From Endobugula sp965214375 (GTDB lineage: Bacteria; Pseudomonadota; Gammaproteobacteria; Pseudomonadales; Cellvibrionaceae), in the NCBI GenBank assembly GCA_965214375.1, contig OZ243947.1, forward strand, positions 558,001-622,000: a stretch of 64,000 nt of DNA, in the 5' to 3' direction. Numbering within the stretch: position 1 is the first letter of the stretch; each line of letters begins with the position of its first letter. Under the pieces are notes generated by a model. That model made no database searches. It saw nothing but the letters and a program-made list of their open reading frames with translations, and was not told the origin of the DNA. Position numbers and translations under genes: made by a program. This document shows, piece after piece, positions 62,585-64,000 of the stretch.

Positions 62585-63056
62585 TTATGGGGCATTTGGC
62601 TTTGCTGCCCATGCCGCAATCACCTTATTCTCCTCATCAACATCGCAGGTGGCTTTCATGATTTTGGGCTCACCACCTGCACTGCCTGGCACCGTTTCGT
62701 AATCAATAAAAATCAGATACAGCTCTTTTTCAGAAATATAGCGACTTTCAACGTAGTTCACTGACCACGTCTTACGAGTGGTTTCTTTACGATGAAGTTC
62801 TTCTTCGCACATCTGAATTGCTTCCCCCATTGACGACACGTAGCCTGTACGAGATTTAAATTCAGGTAAAGGTTTAAGGTGCGCATATTTGGCCGCCTCT
62901 TCTGCCGCTTGTTTAGCCTCTTCTTCTGCTAGGCGCTGAGCTTCCAGTTATTCAGCTGAGGGCTGAAAAATAATACCGGCAAAATGTCGCCAGAATAGCG
63001 ATATTCAATACGGCAAGAAAAGAAAAACTGGTAATAAGAAGCTGTTTACGCGACAC
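62585..63056 (-). pseudogene. Decayed gene for a small membrane-anchored or secreted protein next to cysB
   Basis: A GTG at 63056 with AGGAG 8 bases upstream starts MSRKQLLITSFSFLAVLNIAILATF, a convincing signal/anchor segment, but the frame ends at a TGA (62952-62954). Dropping one T from the TTTT at 62981-62984 (minus strand) gives AGIIFQPSAE in the next frame, then a TAA (62948-62950), then a continuous Glu/Ala-rich helix (LEAQRLAEEEAKQAAEEAAKYAHLKPLPEFKSR) and the beta-rich body VNYVESRYISEKELYLIFIDYETVPGSAGG ... to 62585. Two lesions are needed, so the gene looks degraded. The ATG at 62839 could start only the distal body. Confidence 0.65.
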
Positions 63057-63131
63057 CAACACACTCCTGTAATACGCTCTATGAACAACGGGGGCATGTT
63101 ATAAGTTTAGAAGCAAATGGCGTTCAGGCAA

Positions 63132-64000
63132 TTAATAAACCGGTAATTTTACATGTTGAAACAGTTCATCCAATTCCAAACGTGACGTACAACTGTAAGC
63201 TTCATCGACCATATTACGTGTCAAATGTGGCGCAAAATTCTCCATAAATTCGTACATAAATCCACGAATAAAAGTGCCCCGACGGAAACCTATCTTGGTA
63301 ATACTGGGTCTGAATAAATGACTGGCATCGAGTGCTACCAAATCGGAATCACCCTCTGCGTCGTAAGCCATGCTGGCAATGATACCCACACCTAAACCAA
63401 GACGCACATACGTTTTGATAACATCAGCATCCGCCGCTGTGAAGACAATCTTCGGCGCTAAACCACGCTCCATAAAGGCTTCGTCTAACTTGGAACGCCC
63501 GGTAAAACCAAACACATAAGTGACGATAGGATGTTTAGCAACCTCTTCCAAGGTTAATTCGGATAATTCACAAAAGGGATGGTCTTTAGGAACCACAATG
63601 CTACGGTTCCATTGATAACAAGGCATCATAATCAGATCGCTAAAAAGCTCCATGGCTTCCGTGGCAATCGCAAAATCGACGGTACCATCAGCGGCCATTT
63701 CAGAAATCTGCATCGGTGTTCCCTGATGCATATGCAAAGAGACTTCCGGATATTGCTCGATAAAACCGCTGATAATACCCGGCAACATATAACGTGCCTG
63801 AGTATGTGTGGTCGCTAACGACAAACTGCCTTTCTTATCATTGCTGAACTCTTGCGCAACCTGTTTGATACTTTCCACTTTGCGCAGGATTTCACCTGTC
63901 GTTTGCAAAATAGCTTCACCTGCCGTGGTAATTCGCGTCAAGTGTTTACCACTACGAGAAAAAATCTCAACGCCCAGTTCATCTTCCAAAAGACGAATTT
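63132..64000 (-). CDS. cysB: CysB, LysR-type regulator of cysteine biosynthesis (5' end outside the window)
   Basis: CysB activates sulfate assimilation genes when N-acetylserine is present. About 289 residues are seen, lacking the first part of the N-terminal helix-turn-helix, since the frame is still open at the window end. The visible sequence begins IRLLEDELGVEIFSRSGKHLTRITTAGEAIL, the end of the LysR HTH, and goes on with THTQARYMLPGIISGFIEQYPEVSLHMHQGTPMQISEMAADGTVDFAIATEAM, typical of the CysB effector domain. Confidence 0.95.
   Translation of the reverse strand, partial: IRLLEDELGVEIFSRSGKHLTRITTAGEAILQTTGEILRKVESIKQVAQEFSNDKKGSLSLATTHTQARYMLPGIISGFIEQYPEVSLHMHQGTPMQISEMAADGTVDFAIATEAMELFSDLIMMPCYQWNRSIVVPKDHPFCELSELTLEEVAKHPIVTYVFGFTGRSKLDEAFMERGLAPKIVFTAADADVIKTYVRLGLGVGIIASMAYDAEGDSDLVALDASHLFRPSITKIGFRRGTFIRGFMYEFMENFAPHLTRNMVDEAYSCTSRLELDELFQHVKLPVY

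Noticed and set aside
1..64000. tRNA, rRNA, CRISPR array, transposase or prophage
   Set aside because: None could be recognised in the sequence on either strand.

Overview
The window is a stretch of gammaproteobacterial chromosome. By eye it is moderately AT-rich, densely coding and free of recognisable insertion sequences, CRISPR arrays, tRNA or rRNA genes. The order cysG-serS-crcB-rarA-lolA-ftsK / trxB / aat-bpt-infA / clpA-clpS / cspD / icd / rluE-nudJ-mnmA-hflD, and pabB / thrH / cysB near the end, is the Pseudomonas-like arrangement. Several products (NAD-glutamate dehydrogenase of about 180 kDa, monomeric isocitrate dehydrogenase, ThrH, fused RlmKL) fit an aerobic Pseudomonadales/Cellvibrionales/Oceanospirillales-type bacterium. 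The genus cannot be fixed from sequence alone.

Region 1 (1-1474): the 3' end of an Acr3 arsenite efflux gene and an arsH gene broken by an in-frame stop, then a small arginine-rich hypothetical gene on the other strand.

Region 2 (1577-21009): a cobalamin region. A CbiM-like cobalt transporter sits behind a cobalamin riboswitch with its own promoter. cobW-cobN run on the minus strand and diverge from a His-rich cbiX. A long minus-strand operon carries a fused ChlI/ChlD AAA+-VWA protein, cobO, cobB, cbiD, cobK, cobH, cobL, cobI, cbiG, cobJ and cobM, just downstream of cysG, which makes precorrin-2. The set mixes early-cobalt (CbiX, CbiD, CbiG) and late-cobalt (CobN plus ChlI/D) components.

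Region 3 (21052-39838): core housekeeping genes, including a complete N-end-rule set (Aat, Bpt, ClpA, ClpS). rarA and a WecG/TagA-type glycosyltransferase each carry a one-base frameshift in a run of six G. A 52-residue YqaE/Pmp3 membrane protein lies between the glycosyltransferase and aat.

Region 4 (39842-46932): a DUF2288 gene and a tightly overlapping MoxR-DUF58-DUF4381-BatA-BatB-BatD operon (an AAA+ ATPase with von Willebrand A membrane proteins). BatB contains a 12-bp tandem repeat coding for a Gln/Asn tract.

Region 5 (46941-64000): uvrB, rlmKL, pyrD, an unrecognised 360-residue cysteine-free protein with a lysine-rich C-terminus, DUF2835, gdhB, purB, pabB, thrH, a CxxC thioredoxin-fold-like small protein, a decayed secreted or membrane-anchored protein gene and the 5'-truncated cysB.

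Four genes in the window look disrupted (arsH, rarA, the glycosyltransferase, and the gene next to cysB). Either the genome is accumulating pseudogenes or some of these are sequencing errors. The two G6 cases in particular need read-level checking.
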